From: Aminivibrio pyruvatiphilus
Lineage (GTDB): Bacteria > Synergistota > Synergistia > Synergistales > Aminobacteriaceae
Length of the DNA stretch: 64,000 nt
NCBI RefSeq assembly: GCF_004366815.1
Contig: NZ_SORI01000014.1
Span: 22,911 to 86,910, forward strand
Reading direction: 5' to 3'
Shown: piece after piece, positions 1 to 8,553 of the stretch
How the letters are laid out: each line of letters opens with the position of its first letter
How positions within the stretch are numbered: the first letter of the stretch is position 1
Notes under the pieces: model-generated
The model's input: only the letters and a program-made list of their open reading frames with translations
Databases searched by the model: none
What the model was told of the DNA's origin: nothing
Program-made: the position numbers and the translations under genes

Positions 1-1798
1 TGGACGAAAACCTGGAGAGAAGGGCCACGTTCACCGGGAAACCCGTCATGCGGGCGGTGAAGGACATGTAGTGCTGCTGGGCAAGGATGGTGGTGGGCAC
101 CAGCACCGCCGCCTGCTTCCCTCCCTGGACGGCCTTGAAGGCGGCCCGGACGGCCACTTCGGTCTTGCCGTAGCCCACGTCGCCCACGAGAAGCCGGTCC
201 ATGGGGTAGGGGCTTTCCATGTCGGCGGCCACCTCGGCCGAGGCGGTGAGCTGGTCTTTGGTCTCCACGTGGGGGAAGGCTTCCTCGAACTCGCTGTACA
301 GGCCGTCGGGAGGAGGAAAGGCGAAGCCCTCCACCAGCTCCCGTTTGGCGTAGAGCTCAAGCAGCCCCCGGACCTCCTGCTGCACCCGCTCCCTGGTTTT
401 GGCTACGCTCTTTTTCCACTTGACGCCCCGGAGGGAGTCGAGACGGACGTCGCCGCTCATGTGGTCCGGCAGGGGGGTGATCTTGTGGAGCTGGAGGACG
501 GGAAGAAAGAGGCGCTGGCTGCCGTCGAACTCGAGGATGAGGCTGTCCATCACCTCTCCGGCCACGGACACCTCCTCGGAACCCCGGAAGACGCAGAGGC
601 CGTAGTCCTCGTGGACCAGGAGCTGCCCTTCCGACAGGCGGTCGCTCCACTCCCGGGGGGGAGCGGAGAGCATGCCCGGGCCGGTGATCTTTTCCGATAT
701 CCCCGCCAGCTCAAGGTCGGAAATGTAGGCGATGCGGGATTCGGGATCGAGGAACCCCTTCGAGAGGGTGCCGTCCACGGGATGAACGGAAGCCTCCTCG
801 CCGAAGGAGAGAATGCGCCGGTTTTTCGTGGCGAGGAAGAGGGAATATCCGTCTTTCTTCCAGGAGTCGCACATCCACCGGAACTTGTCCATGTTGCCCC
901 GGAAGGGAGAAATCTCCTCCAGGTTCACCCCTGCCTCCGAGAAGGAGGCCGACGCGGTGATCCTGAGCCTGGGCCGGGACGCGAGGCGGAGGAAGATCCC
1001 GTTCCAGCCGGGAAGGACGGCGCCCCTGCCTTCGGCCTCCACGATGTCCTTCCAGAGCAGAGCGTAGGAGTCGGCGGAGACTTCGATCTTTGCGGGCTCG
1101 AAGAAGACGGAGACGGCGTTTTCCGGAAAAAGGGAGAAGAGGGAGGCTTCCTTCGACGTGCTGAGGGAGTGGATGTCGGCTCCGTCGAGCAGTCCCACGC
1201 TGGTCTGGGTGCGGGGAGAGAAGCTGCGGACGCTTTCGACGGTCTCGTCGAAGAACTCGAACCGCAGGGGGTGGGCGTAGGCCGGGTCGAACACGTCCAG
1301 AATGTAGCCCCGGAAGATGAACTGCCCCGGAGCCCAGACGATGTCGGACCGTTCGTACCCTGCATGGACGAGCCAGTCGAGAAGGTTCTCCCGGCGGTAC
1401 TCCTTTCCGGCGGTGATGCGGATATCCCGGCTGCCCTTGTAGACGGGACCGAGAAGGGCGCCACCGCTTGCGGCGAGGATGCCCCCTTCTTCCCTCCACC
1501 GGGAGAGGGTTTCCCCCCGCTGGACGGGAAGAGCCCTGTCCGCCACGCCGTGGGGCGTCAGGGGAATTTCGTGCAGCAGCCGGACCCGCTCTCCGGGGAA
1601 GAGGGTCTCCCAGTCGGAGCAGAACAGGGCGGCCTGCTTCGTGTCGGGAAAGACAAGGAGAGCGGGGGTTGCGGGATTTCTGCAGACCCAGCACCGGGCA
1701 GCGCCGTCGAGGGGAAGGTGAAGAGCAGTGCCTCCCGTCCAGAGGCGTTCGTCGAGATCCCAGATTCTGTTCCCCGTGGGGGCGGGAGCGTTTCTCAT
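1..1798 (-). CDS. mfd: Transcription-repair coupling factor Mfd, N-terminal part (runs off the window)
   Basis: Mfd removes RNA polymerase stalled at DNA lesions and recruits UvrA. The reverse strand reads openly for about 599 codons to the left edge. Visible in order: an N-terminal UvrB-like region; a CarD/RID-type RNA-polymerase-binding segment with LLVHEDYGLCVF near residue 390; and the start of the RecG-like translocase with Walker A GDVGYGKTE near residue 540. The region before Walker A is shorter than in E. coli Mfd, so domain 1 is compact. ATG at 1798 is chosen because GGAG lies six bases upstream; an in-frame ATG at 1810 is possible. A terminator hairpin ends only a few bases before these starts. 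The C-terminal helicase motifs are outside the window. Confidence 0.95.
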   Translation of the reverse strand, partial: MRNAPAPTGNRIWDLDERLWTGGTALHLPLDGAARCWVCRNPATPALLVFPDTKQAALFCSDWETLFPGERVRLLHEIPLTPHGVADRALPVQRGETLSRWREEGGILAASGGALLGPVYKGSRDIRITAGKEYRRENLLDWLVHAGYERSDIVWAPGQFIFRGYILDVFDPAYAHPLRFEFFDETVESVRSFSPRTQTSVGLLDGADIHSLSTSKEASLFSLFPENAVSVFFEPAKIEVSADSYALLWKDIVEAEGRGAVLPGWNGIFLRLASRPRLRITASASFSEAGVNLEEISPFRGNMDKFRWMCDSWKKDGYSLFLATKNRRILSFGEEASVHPVDGTLSKGFLDPESRIAYISDLELAGISEKITGPGMLSAPPREWSDRLSEGQLLVHEDYGLCVFRGSEEVSVAGEVMDSLILEFDGSQRLFLPVLQLHKITPLPDHMSGDVRLDSLRGVKWKKSVAKTRERVQQEVRGLLELYAKRELVEGFAFPPPDGLYSEFEEAFPHVETKDQLTASAEVAADMESPYPMDRLLVGDVGYGKTEVAVRAAFKAVQGGKQAAVLVPTTILAQQHYMSFTARMTGFPVNVALLSRFSS

Positions 1799-1815
1799 AT
1801 CATTCTCCATCCTGT

Positions 1816-1843
1816 AAAAAAAGGCGGCGGGTATCCCGCCGCC
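1816..1843 (-). terminator. Rho-independent terminator after pth
   Basis: GGCGGCGGG pairs with CCCGCCGCC (1823-1843) and is followed on the minus strand by seven T. It lies three bases past the pth stop and about six bases before the first possible mfd start, so transcription of mfd needs read-through or a start very close by. Confidence 0.85.
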
Positions 1844-1846
1844 TCG

Positions 1847-2413
1847 TCAGACCGTTGCGTTGATCGTGTTCATCGCCTTGTCGGCGCCTTCGGTACACCA
1901 GAGCTCCACCGCGTCGGCCGCCCGGTCGAGCAGGCCGGGCAGTTCCGAGCGCTCGTTTCCCGAGAAGGCTCCGAGAACCCAGGACACAATATTCTCTCCG
2001 GGGGCTGCTCCCACGCCGACCCGCAGCCTGCAGACCTCCAGGGTTCCCGCCGTCCCGAGGACGGACAGCATTCCCTTGTGGCCTCCCGCGGAGCCTTTCT
2101 TCCGCAGCCGGAGCTTCCCGTAGGGAAGGGCCACGTCGTCGTACACCACCAGAACGTCGTCCTCCCAGGAGAGGGAAAAATAGTCCGCCGCCTCCCGGAC
2201 GGCCCTGCCGCTGAGGTTCATGTAGGTCAGCGGCTTGAGGAGAAGAAGCTTTTCCCCGTTCCGGAAATGGGTCCAGGCCATGGACGAGAACTGCATCCTC
2301 GGGGAACCGCAGGAATACCGGTTCACAAGGTGATCCACCACGAGCCATCCCGCGTTGTGCCTTGAAAAGACGTACTCCGGCCCGGGGTTGCCCAATCCGG
2401 CGATGATTTTCAA
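1847..2413 (-). CDS. pth: Peptidyl-tRNA hydrolase
   Basis: Pth cleaves the ester bond of peptidyl-tRNAs that drop off ribosomes and so recycles tRNA. The 188-residue length is normal. Family residues are visible: N9 in GLGNPG, catalytic H19 in RHNAGW, M65-N66 in LTYMNLSG, and D92 in YDDVALPYGK. The glycine loop reads GGHKG, with Lys113 where E. coli has Asn114. The start is TTG at 2413, with a GAGGAG tract inside the end of the upstream L25 gene serving as Shine-Dalgarno; the gap to that gene is six bases, so the two are probably co-transcribed. A strong terminator follows directly. Confidence 0.97.
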   Translation of the reverse strand: MKIIAGLGNPGPEYVFSRHNAGWLVVDHLVNRYSCGSPRMQFSSMAWTHFRNGEKLLLLKPLTYMNLSGRAVREAADYFSLSWEDDVLVVYDDVALPYGKLRLRKKGSAGGHKGMLSVLGTAGTLEVCRLRVGVGAAPGENIVSWVLGAFSGNERSELPGLLDRAADAVELWCTEGADKAMNTINATV

Positions 2414-2419
2414 CCGGGG

Positions 2420-3073
2420 CTACTCCTCCTCGGACTTGGCCTTGCCCTTGGCGACGACTTCCACTTCCTTCTGCTCCTCCGCCGTTTCCTCCGCCTCGGA
2501 GACGCCCCTGGGGATCATCACGGCCACCACGACTTCGTCCGGGTCGGAGAGGACGGAAGCTCCCTCGGGAACGGCGATGTCCTTCACGTGGACCATGGCG
2601 CCGAGCTTCATGGAGGAGACGTCCACGGCGACGGAATCGGGGATCTGGCCGGGAAGCACTTCCATGGAAATTTCACGGAGGAGATGGTCGATGACGCCGC
2701 CGAGCTTCACTCCGGCGCAGACATCACGGCCCACGAGCTCCACGGGCACGTTCACCGTGAGCTTGTGGCCCTTCACGAGCTGCATGAAGTCCACGTGGAG
2801 AATCTTTCCGTTGAGGATGTCCTTCTGGACTTCCCTCATGATGGCCATTTCTTCCTTGCCGCCGGGCAGGGTGAGAAGCATGGTCTGGGTCTCCCAGTGG
2901 CCGGAAGCGGCAACTTTCGCGATGTCAGAGAGCTTCACCTTCGCAGGGACAGACTCGGGATACTCGGGACCATAAACGACGCAGGGGACATACCCCGCGG
3001 GGCGCAGCTTGCTGCAGGCTTCCTTGCCTTTTCCTTCCCGTGCTTCAAGAACTACCTTCACATTTTCCGACAT
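2420..3073 (-). CDS. rplY: 50S ribosomal protein L25 / general stress protein Ctc
   Basis: L25 binds 5S rRNA; the long form with a C-terminal beta domain is the Ctc/TL5 type. The 217-residue product has an N-terminal L25 domain (to about residue 95), the C-terminal TL5-like domain, and an acidic, Glu/Lys-rich tail ending KSEEE. ATG at 3073 is preferred over an upstream in-frame GTG at 3082 because AAGGAGG stands ten bases before the ATG but only two before the GTG. The gene lies between prs and pth, an arrangement common in bacteria (prs-ctc-pth). Confidence 0.95.
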   Translation of the reverse strand: MSENVKVVLEAREGKGKEACSKLRPAGYVPCVVYGPEYPESVPAKVKLSDIAKVAASGHWETQTMLLTLPGGKEEMAIMREVQKDILNGKILHVDFMQLVKGHKLTVNVPVELVGRDVCAGVKLGGVIDHLLREISMEVLPGQIPDSVAVDVSSMKLGAMVHVKDIAVPEGASVLSDPDEVVVAVMIPRGVSEAEETAEEQKEVEVVAKGKAKSEEE

Positions 3074-3134
3074 AACCGACACATCCTCCTTAAAATACGA
3101 TCCCCGCCGCAGAAGCAGGAAAATTTACAACAGC

Positions 3135-4106
3135 CTAGTCAAAAAGACTGCTTACCGAACGGTCGCTGTGAACCCTCAAAATGGCTTCCGCGAAAAGGGG
3201 GGCTATTGACAATTGAATGATTTTATCCGATTTCTTGCTCTCAGGCAATGGGATTGTGTCGGTCAAAACAACCTCGTCGATCCCGGAATTCTCAAGACGC
3301 TCCAGCGCAGGCCCCGAGAGCACGCCGTGGGTGGCGCAGGCGAAGACCTTCACCGCTCCCCTGTCCTTGATGAGGGCAGCGGCGTTGCAGATGGTGCCGG
3401 CGGTGTCGATGATGTCGTCCACCAGGACGGCGGTCTTCCCCTCGACGTCGCCGATGATGTCCATGACCTCGCAGAGGTTGGCCACTTCGTGGGACCGCCG
3501 CTTGTCCACGATGGCCAGGTCGGCCTTCAGGCTGCCGGCGAACTTCCTGGCCCGGACCACCCCTCCCACGTCGGGGGCCACCACCACCAGGGCACCGCAG
3601 GCCCGGCTTCCGGCGATGTTCTCCTTGAAGTAGCTTCCAAGAAGGGGCATGCCAGTGAGATGGTCCACGGGAATGTCGAAAAATCCCTGGATCTGCCCGG
3701 CATGGAGGTCGGCGGAGATGACCCTGTCGGCCCCGGCGCCGGTGAGCAGGTTGGCCATGAGCTTCGCGGAGATGGGGTCCCGGGGCTTGGTCTTTCTGTC
3801 CTGGCGGGCGTAGCCGAAGTAGGGGCAGACCACGTTGATCCGGTAGGCCGATGCCCGCTTCAGGGCGTCGATCATGATCAGAAGCTCCACCAGGTTCTCG
3901 TTCACGGGGTTGCAGGTGGGCTGCACGACGAAGACGTCCGCCCCCCGGACGCTCTCCTCTATGGAAAGGCCGATCTCTCCGTCGGAAAAGCGGAAGTGCT
4001 TCGCCCGGGAAAGCTCGATCCCCAGTTCACTGCAGATTCTGCGCGCAAAGGACGGATGAGCCGTTCCGGAAAAGATCTTCAGCTCCCGCGTGTTGGTCCC
4101 CATCAT
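3135..4106 (-). CDS. prs: Ribose-phosphate pyrophosphokinase
   Basis: Makes PRPP from ribose 5-phosphate and ATP for nucleotide, histidine and tryptophan synthesis. The 323-residue length is typical of class I enzymes. Visible motifs: N-terminal FSGTAHPSFARRI, the flexible-loop region YARQDRKTKPRDPISAK, and the PRPP-binding loop VLVDDIIDTAGT. ATG 4106 is followed directly by a second ATG at 4103; GGAGGAGG lies upstream. Its start overlaps the glmU stop by four bases (ATGA), so translation is probably coupled and UDP-GlcNAc and PRPP synthesis share a transcript. Confidence 0.97.
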   Translation of the reverse strand: MMGTNTRELKIFSGTAHPSFARRICSELGIELSRAKHFRFSDGEIGLSIEESVRGADVFVVQPTCNPVNENLVELLIMIDALKRASAYRINVVCPYFGYARQDRKTKPRDPISAKLMANLLTGAGADRVISADLHAGQIQGFFDIPVDHLTGMPLLGSYFKENIAGSRACGALVVVAPDVGGVVRARKFAGSLKADLAIVDKRRSHEVANLCEVMDIIGDVEGKTAVLVDDIIDTAGTICNAAALIKDRGAVKVFACATHGVLSGPALERLENSGIDEVVLTDTIPLPESKKSDKIIQLSIAPLFAEAILRVHSDRSVSSLFD

Positions 4107-5536
4107 TTCTGGTGTCCTCCTCCATTCGCCGTTTTCCTTTTTCTCTCAGCCCATCCTTCGATGTTCCGCTGCCGTGCCCGGCCGACCGCGAGGGCCCCGT
4201 CGGGCACATCCTGGGTGACCACCGAGCCCGCCGCCGTGGTGGTGTCGTCCCCCAGGGTCACCGGCGCCACGAGCATGGTATCGCTGCCCACGAAGCACCG
4301 GTCACCGATCACCGTGGGGTTCTTGTTCACCCCGTCGTAGTTGCAGGTGATGGTGCCCGCGCCGATGTTGGTATCCTCGCCCACCGTGGCGTCGCCCATG
4401 TAGGCGAGATGGGGAACCTTGCTCCCCCTGCCGATGCGGGATTTCTTGATTTCCACGAACTTGCCCCCCTGGGCTTTTTCGGCGAACTCAGCCCCGTCCC
4501 GGATGACGATGAAGGGCCCCACCTTCGAGCCGTCGCCCAGCACGCTGTCGCTGAGGACGGCATGGCTCACCACCTCGGCGCCGCACCCCAGGGTCATGTT
4601 CCTGAGGACGGAAAAACCTCCGATGCGGCTGCCCCTGCCGATGGACGTGCGGCCCCATATCTGCACGAAGGGGTCCACGGAGACGTCAGAGGAAATGGTC
4701 ACCCTGGGACCGATCCAGACCGACGACGGGTCCAGCATCCGGACGCCCGCCGCGAGATGGGTGTCCACAATGCCCTCCCGGATCAGGGAGACCGCCTCGG
4801 AAAGCTGGCGGGGGGTGTTGATGCCCCGGAACTCGTCCTCGCTTCCGGAATTCACGGCGCGGACGATCAAGCCGTCCCGGACCATCATGGCGATGATGTC
4901 GGGAAGATAGTATTCTCCCTGGGCGTTTTCGTTGTCAAGACGGTAAATATGGGGAAGAAGGGAGGAGACTTTGAAAATGTAGATGCCGCTGTTGACTTCC
5001 GAGAGGAGCTTCTGCTCTTCGGAGGCGTCCTTCTCTTCCACGATGGACACCCCGTTCTGTGACCGGACGACCCTTCCGTAGCCGAAGGGGTTGGGGGCGT
5101 GGAAGCTGATGAAGGAACAGTCCGCCCCTTCCTTCTTGTGGTCCTCCACCAGCCGGGCGAGGGTGCCTTCGGTGAGCAGGGGGACATCCCCCGGAAGGAC
5201 GAGCAGGTGGTCGAAACCAGCCCACCACTCCTTGGCGATCTGGACGGCATGGCCCGTGCCGAGCTGCTGGTGCTGCCAGATGGGGACCGTTCCGGGCCAT
5301 TCCTCGGAAAGATAGTCCCTGACCATCTCGCCCTTGTGCCCCACCACGACCGCGGAGGCGTTCACGGCCCCCTCCGCCCCGAGCTGTTCGAGGACACGGA
5401 GGACGTAAAAGAGAACCGGCTGGTCAAGGGCAGGAAGCAGAACCTTCGGGAGGTCGCTCTTCATCCTGGTTCCCTTCCCCGCCGCAAGAACCAGAGCCCC
5501 TGTGACTCCTTCAGAGCCTGACAAAAGAATCAACAC
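4103..5536 (-). CDS. glmU: Bifunctional UDP-GlcNAc synthesis enzyme GlmU
   Basis: Acetylates GlcN-1-P and uridylylates the product to UDP-GlcNAc, precursor of peptidoglycan and LPS. N-terminal pyrophosphorylase signature LAAGKGTRMKSDLPK (residues about 17-31); C-terminal left-handed beta-helix hexapeptide repeats from about residue 255, with the acetyltransferase stretch IGAGTITCNYDG. 477 residues is slightly longer than E. coli GlmU. The start is uncertain: GTG 5536 gives the longest product, but AAAGGTG overlaps it, and TTG 5524 would have better spacing. A tRNA terminator lies 28 bases upstream. Confidence 0.96.
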   Translation of the reverse strand: MLILLSGSEGVTGALVLAAGKGTRMKSDLPKVLLPALDQPVLFYVLRVLEQLGAEGAVNASAVVVGHKGEMVRDYLSEEWPGTVPIWQHQQLGTGHAVQIAKEWWAGFDHLLVLPGDVPLLTEGTLARLVEDHKKEGADCSFISFHAPNPFGYGRVVRSQNGVSIVEEKDASEEQKLLSEVNSGIYIFKVSSLLPHIYRLDNENAQGEYYLPDIIAMMVRDGLIVRAVNSGSEDEFRGINTPRQLSEAVSLIREGIVDTHLAAGVRMLDPSSVWIGPRVTISSDVSVDPFVQIWGRTSIGRGSRIGGFSVLRNMTLGCGAEVVSHAVLSDSVLGDGSKVGPFIVIRDGAEFAEKAQGGKFVEIKKSRIGRGSKVPHLAYMGDATVGEDTNIGAGTITCNYDGVNKNPTVIGDRCFVGSDTMLVAPVTLGDDTTTAAGSVVTQDVPDGALAVGRARQRNIEGWAERKRKTANGGGHQK

Positions 5537-5563
5537 CTTTGTGTGTGAATTTTAGGCAACGAC

Positions 5564-5592
5564 AAAAAAAGGGAGCCGCTCCTGGTCCCCTT
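5564..5592 (-). terminator. Terminator downstream of tRNA-Gln
   Basis: On the minus strand AAGGGGACC pairs with GGCTCCCTT (one mismatch and one wobble, loop AGGAGC) and runs into seven T. It separates the tRNA from glmU. Confidence 0.7.
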
Positions 5593-5605
5593 ACTCAATG
5601 CTGTC

Positions 5606-5679
5606 TGGCTGGGGTGGCTGGATTCGAACCAGCGATGGCGGATCCAAAGTCCGCTGCCTTGCCGCTTGGCTACACCCCA
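5606..5679 (-). tRNA. tRNA-Gln (anticodon UUG), CCA encoded
   Basis: Folds as a full cloverleaf: acceptor TGGGGTG/CACCCCA, D arm GCC/GGC, anticodon stem GCGGA/TCCGC with loop CTTTGGA giving anticodon TTG, T arm GCTGG/CCAGC with loop TTCGAAT, discriminator G and an encoded CCA (5606-5608). It has its own promoter and terminator. Confidence 0.96.
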
Positions 5680-5692
5680 TCGCAACCACAAT

Positions 5693-5720
5693 ATAGTAAC
5701 AGAGGTTCTTGGGGTGTCAA
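5693..5720 (-). promoter_or_regulatory. Sigma-70-type promoter of tRNA-Gln
   Basis: Perfect -35 TTGACA (5715-5720) and -10 TACTAT (5693-5698) with a 16-base spacer, about 14 bases before the tRNA 5-prime end. Confidence 0.7.
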
Positions 5721-5835
5721 GAAATACAACTTCTCTCAACATTTTCCCGGAACCTATTGTACTGCGAAAAGGTCCTGGTCCGAAACAGACCTGGAAAAAG
5801 CCGCCCCGAGCGAGCGGAGGGAATCCGGCCCCTGG

Positions 5836-6040
5836 TTTGTCATTCCGAACGGAATCTCAAGGATTGTCATCCTGAGCGGATGCGAAGGATCTCGCACTTG
5901 AGGCAGCTTGAGGTCCCTCCCCCCTTCAGGGATGCCCCGCGATCCCTTTGGTCGTTCGGGACGACAAGACTATTCATCATGAGCGGAACTTCAAGGATTG
6001 TCATCCTGAGCGGATGCGAAGGATCTCGCCCTTAAACCCC
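5836..6040. repeat. Intergenic repeat block I, including identical 39-bp direct repeats
   Basis: The gap 5680-6095 has no supported gene. It holds units of the genome-dispersed family (CATCCTGAGCGGATGCGAAG type). A 39-base sequence at 5857-5895 recurs without change at 5991-6029. A shorter related unit (GGGATG/CGATCCC) lies between them. Confidence 0.85.
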
Positions 6041-6095
6041 CTCAGCCCGAGATCCTTCCCTGCCCATTCTCGAGCAATTCCGCAACTCCAGGGAA

Positions 6096-7151
6096 CTACT
6101 GCAGAACCTGCTTGTATTCCCCCCACTGTCCGATGTCGATCCATTTCCGGTGCACCGGGAAGACGCCGATCCTTCCGCCCTTTTCCCTGACCCGGCCGAT
6201 GAGGTCCGGCATGTCAAGCTTTTCACCTTCACCGATGAGGTCGATGCACTCCGGTTCCAGGATATACACGCCGGTGTTCACGATCAGCGGGACGTCGGGC
6301 TTTTCCTCTATCGTTTCAAATTCGCCCCCCGAGAGATGAATGACGCCATAGGGAACACTCACTTTCTTCAGAGCCCCTATAATGGTGAAGGCATAGCCGT
6401 TTTCCCGGTGAAACTCAAGGGCGGAGAGGTAATCCACATCCACCAGGATGTCGCAGTTGCTCACGAAAAATGTTTTTGAAAGGCTGTCCTTCATCAGGGC
6501 GAGGCTCCCCGCAGTACCGAGAAATGTCTCTTCTTCCACGCAGGACACGGAGAAAGGCAGGTCACTCCTCTCGGCAAGATAGGTCTTGATGAAATCCTTC
6601 CGGTAATTGATGGAAAGAAGGAATTCCGAAAACCCCCGCTTTCCGAAGGACTCCATGATCAGTTCCAGCATGGGCTTGTCACCGATGGGAAGAAGAGGCT
6701 TGGGAACGATCCTCGTGATGGGGTCGAGACGGCTCCCCCTGCCGCCGGCCATAACCACGACCTTGTTCTCCTGCCGTTCGACCTCTGCTTCTTCGGAGAG
6801 AACGTCCTCCAGGTAGATCACCGCCACGGGCTCCCCTTTTTTCCCCACCACCGGAACCCTGCTGATTCCGTGCCGCTCCATGAGGGCTCTCGCCCTGCCG
6901 AGGGAATAAGACGACACCGTCTTGGGGGAAGGATTACACACCTCGCCGGCGGGCGTGGAAAGCGGTTTCCCCGCACTGATGCACCGCCGGATGTCACCGT
7001 CGGTCAGCGTTCCGGAAAGTTTTCCGGAGTCGTCGACGATGAACAGTATCTGGGAGGCTGTATCGTTAAGGTGTTGCACAGCATCCAGGACGCTCTTTGC
7101 ACCATGAAGAAGGAGTTTCTTTACATCGTGTTGATTTGCATACTCCGTCAT
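6096..7151 (-). CDS. CBS-domain sugar-1-phosphate nucleotidyltransferase (PtmE/LegE-like)
   Basis: Last gene of the nonulosonic acid operon. Residues 1 to about 115 form a CBS pair; from about 120 on is a nucleotidyltransferase with VVVMAGGRGSRLDPIT followed by PKPLLPIGDKP. This architecture matches PtmE of Campylobacter, which guanylylates GlcN-1-P to start GDP-linked legionaminic acid synthesis. ATG 7151 is chosen over an upstream in-frame start at 7184 because GGGGGG lies about eight bases before it. Substrate and nucleotide are inferred by family and context; a related hexose-1-P nucleotidyltransferase is the alternative. Confidence 0.85.
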   Translation of the reverse strand: MTEYANQHDVKKLLLHGAKSVLDAVQHLNDTASQILFIVDDSGKLSGTLTDGDIRRCISAGKPLSTPAGEVCNPSPKTVSSYSLGRARALMERHGISRVPVVGKKGEPVAVIYLEDVLSEEAEVERQENKVVVMAGGRGSRLDPITRIVPKPLLPIGDKPMLELIMESFGKRGFSEFLLSINYRKDFIKTYLAERSDLPFSVSCVEEETFLGTAGSLALMKDSLSKTFFVSNCDILVDVDYLSALEFHRENGYAFTIIGALKKVSVPYGVIHLSGGEFETIEEKPDVPLIVNTGVYILEPECIDLIGEGEKLDMPDLIGRVREKGGRIGVFPVHRKWIDIGQWGEYKQVLQ

Positions 7152-7221
7152 AAACCAGCCCCCCTTCGCTTTTAGGCAATTCAATAACCCGAATGCTTTT
7201 TCTTTCAGAAAAACCGGCCCC

Positions 7222-8553
7222 CTAGTTATATTTCCGAAAAACAGGCTTCATGGCCGGCTCGTTTAAGTAATTTTCCACGCCATCCTCCAGTGCTTTTTTA
7301 TAAACCGAAAGACTCGCGTCAAGCGCCTCCTCAGTGATTCGCATCTCCTCGTCACCATGCCTCCACGAAAGAGCGATCCACGGCATCATCACTCCGTTTT
7401 TCAGCATCTCCCTGGAAAAGAGCGTACGTAATGCAAGGGAAATATTTCCATCGGCATCCAGGGTAAGGTAGTTAGGGGAACAGGGAACCCCGAAGACCTT
7501 GAAATTTTTCTCGAGGCCATGCCGCTTCGTAACGCGTTCCATCATGCTCATTAGGTGGCTTCCGTACTGCCAAAGATGTTCAATGACAGAATTCCTACGG
7601 ATAAAGGAAACAGTCTCGACAAACGCCCCAAGCCCCGCCATCTCGGCCCCGTGAGTAGTCGAAAGAAAGAAAAGCCGTTCAGTTCCCTCCTTTTCGATAC
7701 TACCTTGTTCCATTATTTCACGGCGGCCGGCGACACAGGAAACAGAGTATCCGTTAGCCATAGCCTTGCCGAATGTACATAGATCAGGAACCACTCCGTA
7801 ATGGTGCTGCGCTCCCTTGAGATGCCAGCGAAATCCTGTGATCATCTCGTCAAGGATGAAGATTATGCCATGTTTTGCACAAAGTGCTCTTACTTTCTGT
7901 AAGAAGTTATCCTTCGGCTCCTCGGTTGTGGCAGGCTCCAGAACAACACAGGCAATACGGTCAGGATACTCAGAAACGAGTGCCTCCAGAGAGGCGATGT
8001 CGTTATAGTGGAAGAGCTTCGTCAATTCCACTGTTGAGGATGGGATTCCCTTGGTAATCTGCGTTGAGCCAATAAACCAGTCATCGTAGGAAAAGAACGG
8101 ATGTTCAGCACAGCGGGCTACAATGTCCCGCCCCGTGTAGCCGCGGGCAAGCTTTACAGCAGCAGTAACAGATGTGGAGCCATTCTTGGTAAACTTCACC
8201 ATTTCTGCAGAATCGATTATTTCCACCAAAAGTTCAGCCGCCTGCAGTTCAATCATCGACGGGCGGGTAAGATTGGTGCCGTTACGTATCTGCCGTATCG
8301 CGGCGTCATCAATCTCGTCCTCCGCATAGCCTATATTGACAGCCCGCAGCGCCATTCCGTAGTCTAGATATTTTTTCCCTTCAGGGTCGAAAATATAGGC
8401 ACATTTTCCCCTTTCAAGTATCGCCGGTGCATTTAAAGGAAACTGGTCTGCCCCTCTTGAATACGTATGGGCTCCACCGGGTATAACACTCTGGAGACGC
8501 CATGTGTAGTCATTCACAATAATCCCCCCCGTAAATTTTGGTGAACTATTCAT
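7222..8553 (-). CDS. Class III PLP aminotransferase, glutamate-1-semialdehyde aminomutase-like
   Basis: About 443 residues, with PGGAHTYSRGADQFP near the N terminus, DEMITGFR (Asp235) and PLP lysine Lys263 in TFGKAMANGYS, as in the HemL family. It sits among sugar-modification genes, not heme genes, so a role in making an amino or amino-acyl substituent for the sugar is more likely than tetrapyrrole synthesis (inference). ATG 8553 overlaps the upstream stop by four bases (ATGA). GTG 8517, preceded by GGGGGG, is a plausible alternative start. The coding sequence looks A/T-richer than housekeeping genes in the window. Confidence 0.85.
   Translation of the reverse strand: MNSSPKFTGGIIVNDYTWRLQSVIPGGAHTYSRGADQFPLNAPAILERGKCAYIFDPEGKKYLDYGMALRAVNIGYAEDEIDDAAIRQIRNGTNLTRPSMIELQAAELLVEIIDSAEMVKFTKNGSTSVTAAVKLARGYTGRDIVARCAEHPFFSYDDWFIGSTQITKGIPSSTVELTKLFHYNDIASLEALVSEYPDRIACVVLEPATTEEPKDNFLQKVRALCAKHGIIFILDEMITGFRWHLKGAQHHYGVVPDLCTFGKAMANGYSVSCVAGRREIMEQGSIEKEGTERLFFLSTTHGAEMAGLGAFVETVSFIRRNSVIEHLWQYGSHLMSMMERVTKRHGLEKNFKVFGVPCSPNYLTLDADGNISLALRTLFSREMLKNGVMMPWIALSWRHGDEEMRITEEALDASLSVYKKALEDGVENYLNEPAMKPVFRKYN

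Noticed and set aside
71..2365. 764-codon open frame on the plus strand
   Set aside because: It lies opposite mfd and pth, which have clear family motifs. High G+C opens antisense frames; its translation has no recognisable domain.
5836..6040. CRISPR array
   Set aside because: Two 39-base copies only, no regular spacers, no cas genes; units match the dispersed repeat family.
7222..8553. hemL for tetrapyrrole synthesis
   Set aside because: Family fold fits but the context is sugar modification and no heme gene is near.
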